Positions 63,201-64,000 of a stretch of 64,000 bases of DNA are shown here, piece by piece. The notes under the pieces are model-generated. The model did not search any database. It was not told the origin of the DNA and worked only from the letters and a program-made list of their open reading frames with translations. Origin of the DNA: Trinickia soli (lineage in GTDB: Bacteria > Pseudomonadota > Gammaproteobacteria > Burkholderiales > Burkholderiaceae); the NCBI RefSeq assembly GCF_002879855.1, contig NZ_PNYB01000014.1:62001-126000 (forward strand). Reading direction: 5' to 3'. Made by a program: the position numbers and the translations under genes. Position 1 is the first letter of the stretch; the number at the start of each line of letters is the position of its first letter.

Positions 63201-63566
63201 TTATTTCTTCAGCGATTGGGCAGCGCGGCGCGGACCCTTGCGAGTACGCGCGTTCGTACGCGTACGTTGGCCACGCAGGGGAAGACCCTTGCGATGACGC
63301 ACACCGCGGTAGCAGCCGAGATCCATCAGACGCTTGATGTTCATCGTCACTTCGCGGCGCAGATCGCCCTCAACGACAAACTTGCCGACTTCGTCACGCA
63401 GCTTCTCGAGATCCGCGTCCGTCAGGTCTTTGACCTTCTTGGTCACTTCGACGCCAGCCGCTTCGCAAATCTTTTGCGAACGCGTAAGGCCGATCCCGTA
63501 GATGGCCGTGAGGCCGATCTTCGTGTGCTTGTGGTTCGGGATGTTCACCCCTGCAATACGAGCCAT
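63201..63566 (-). CDS. rpsM: 30S ribosomal protein S13
   Basis: S13 sits at the head of the small subunit and contacts the P-site tRNA through its basic tail. The 121-residue protein starts [19 protein letters not shown], contains [23 protein letters not shown] and ends in a Lys/Arg-rich extension. It follows rpmJ by 41 bases. Confidence 0.98.
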   Translation of the reverse strand: MARIAGVNIPNHKHTKIGLTAIYGIGLTRSQKICEAAGVEVTKKVKDLTDADLEKLRDEVGKFVVEGDLRREVTMNIKRLMDLGCYRGVRHRKGLPLRGQRTRTNARTRKGPRRAAQSLKK

Positions 63567-63607
63567 TGTTTTTCCTCAAACAAAAAGCGCAAGCAAAAGC
63601 GCGGCGT

Positions 63608-63724
63608 TCAGCCTTGGCGCTGTTTGTGGCGCGGATCAGAGCTGCAAATCACGCGCACGACACCCTTGCGCTTGATGATCTTGCAATTGCGGCAAATGCG
63701 CTTAACCGATGCCATCACTTTCAT
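63608..63724 (-). CDS. rpmJ: 50S ribosomal protein L36 (zinc-ribbon form)
   Basis: L36 is a 38-residue large-subunit protein: [20 protein letters not shown] is followed by [18 protein letters not shown]. The ligands for zinc are intact: C-x2-C in CRNC, a third Cys in VIC and His in DPRH. It is therefore the C+ form, which binds zinc, and not the zinc-free paralogue. It lies between infA and rpsM, 20 bases from infA. Confidence 0.95.
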
Positions 63725-63744
63725 GATATTACCCTTTTTTCAAA

Positions 63745-63963
63745 TCACTTCGCCCGGAACACGATCCGTGCACGCGACAGATCGTAAGGCGTCAACTCAA
63801 CCGTCACCTTGTCGCCCGGAAGAATGCGGATGTAGTGCATGCGCATCTTCCCAGAGATATGCCCCAACACGACATGGCCGTTTTCCAGCTTCACGCGGAA
63901 GGTAGCATTGGGCAGATTCTCGATCACCTCACCCTGCATCTGGATTACATCGTCTTTGGCCAT
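63745..63963 (-). CDS. infA: Translation initiation factor IF-1
   Basis: IF-1 binds the A site of the 30S subunit during initiation. The 72-residue OB-fold protein is [20 protein letters not shown], then [20 protein letters not shown] and [20 protein letters not shown], ending [16 protein letters not shown] before the ATG at 63963 is a good ribosome-binding site; a methionine four codons upstream is not used. It follows secY by eight bases. Confidence 0.98.
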   Translation of the reverse strand: MAKDDVIQMQGEVIENLPNATFRVKLENGHVVLGHISGKMRMHYIRILPGDKVTVELTPYDLSRARIVFRAK

Positions 63964-63971
63964 AAGTCCTT

Positions 63972-64000
63972 TCAACGCATCGGGATGTTGGTGCCCTTGA
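63972..64000 (-). CDS. secY: Preprotein translocase subunit SecY (C-terminal end only)
   Basis: Only the last eight codons are in the window: KGTNIPMR followed by TGA at 63972-63974, in the minus frame ahead of infA. The identification rests on position, because secY precedes infA in the spc operon of betaproteobacteria, and on a short basic tail; the sequence itself is too short to identify. Confidence 0.5.

Overview
The window is a stretch of a high-GC betaproteobacterial main chromosome, almost certainly from Burkholderia sensu lato (family Burkholderiaceae). The evidence is gene order as well as protein character: an hisGDCB-marC-hisHAFI cluster following murA, ibaG and an mla operon; a ponA / pilM-pilN-pilO-pilQ-aroK-aroB-dgt block; a system II (ResB/CcsB) cytochrome c assembly locus; and a secY-infA-rpmJ-rpsM-rpsK-rpsD-rpoA-rplQ ribosomal operon. 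I see no prophage, insertion sequence, CRISPR array, tRNA or rRNA. Nearly all of the window is chromosomal housekeeping sequence. Gene names come from recognising protein motifs and neighbourhood by eye.

Layout. 1-8616: histidine biosynthesis on the minus strand (hisI is cut by the left edge) with a MarC membrane protein inside the cluster, preceded by murA. 8632-15270: ibaG, an ABC-2 exporter pair, and the complete Mla phospholipid-trafficking set (mlaF-E-D-A-C-B) behind a perfect TATAAT promoter flanked by two palindromes. 15271-19221: a thiamin operon (thiO-thiS-thiG-thiE) with an upstream TPP riboswitch. 19492-29401: an SbmA/YddA-type ABC transporter, thpR, glutamate synthase (gltB, gltD), and upstream of gltB a single-copy Y1-transposase-like gene whose catalytic residues have been replaced. 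29589-36330: ompW, a DUF883 protein, and the ugpBAEC-ugpQ glycerol-3-phosphate uptake operon.

36430-43506 is a coupled envelope/aromatic block: pilM, pilN, a PilO-PilP fusion and pilQ, each overlapping the next by four bases, followed by aroK, aroB and dgt. ponA diverges from it. 46279-48223 holds cyaY, lptM and lysA. 48321-59763 is rich in haem and thiol-redox functions: msrPQ, ccsB, resB, cytochrome c4, hemB and dsbD, with engB and two unknown ORFs. 60331-64000 is the alpha/spc ribosomal operon, with strong RNA hairpins in several intercistronic gaps, one of them a textbook terminator between rpoA and rplQ.

The observations most worth following up are: a candidate minus-strand small RNA between engB and hemB with an anti-Shine-Dalgarno-like CU-rich loop and a strong terminator; the apparently non-catalytic, AT-hook-bearing Y1-transposase relative upstream of gltB; the PilO-PilP fusion; the rpoA/rplQ internal terminator; a symmetrical -10 element that could fire in both directions between cytochrome c4 and engB; and a small lower-GC pocket of unknown genes between hemB and dsbD.
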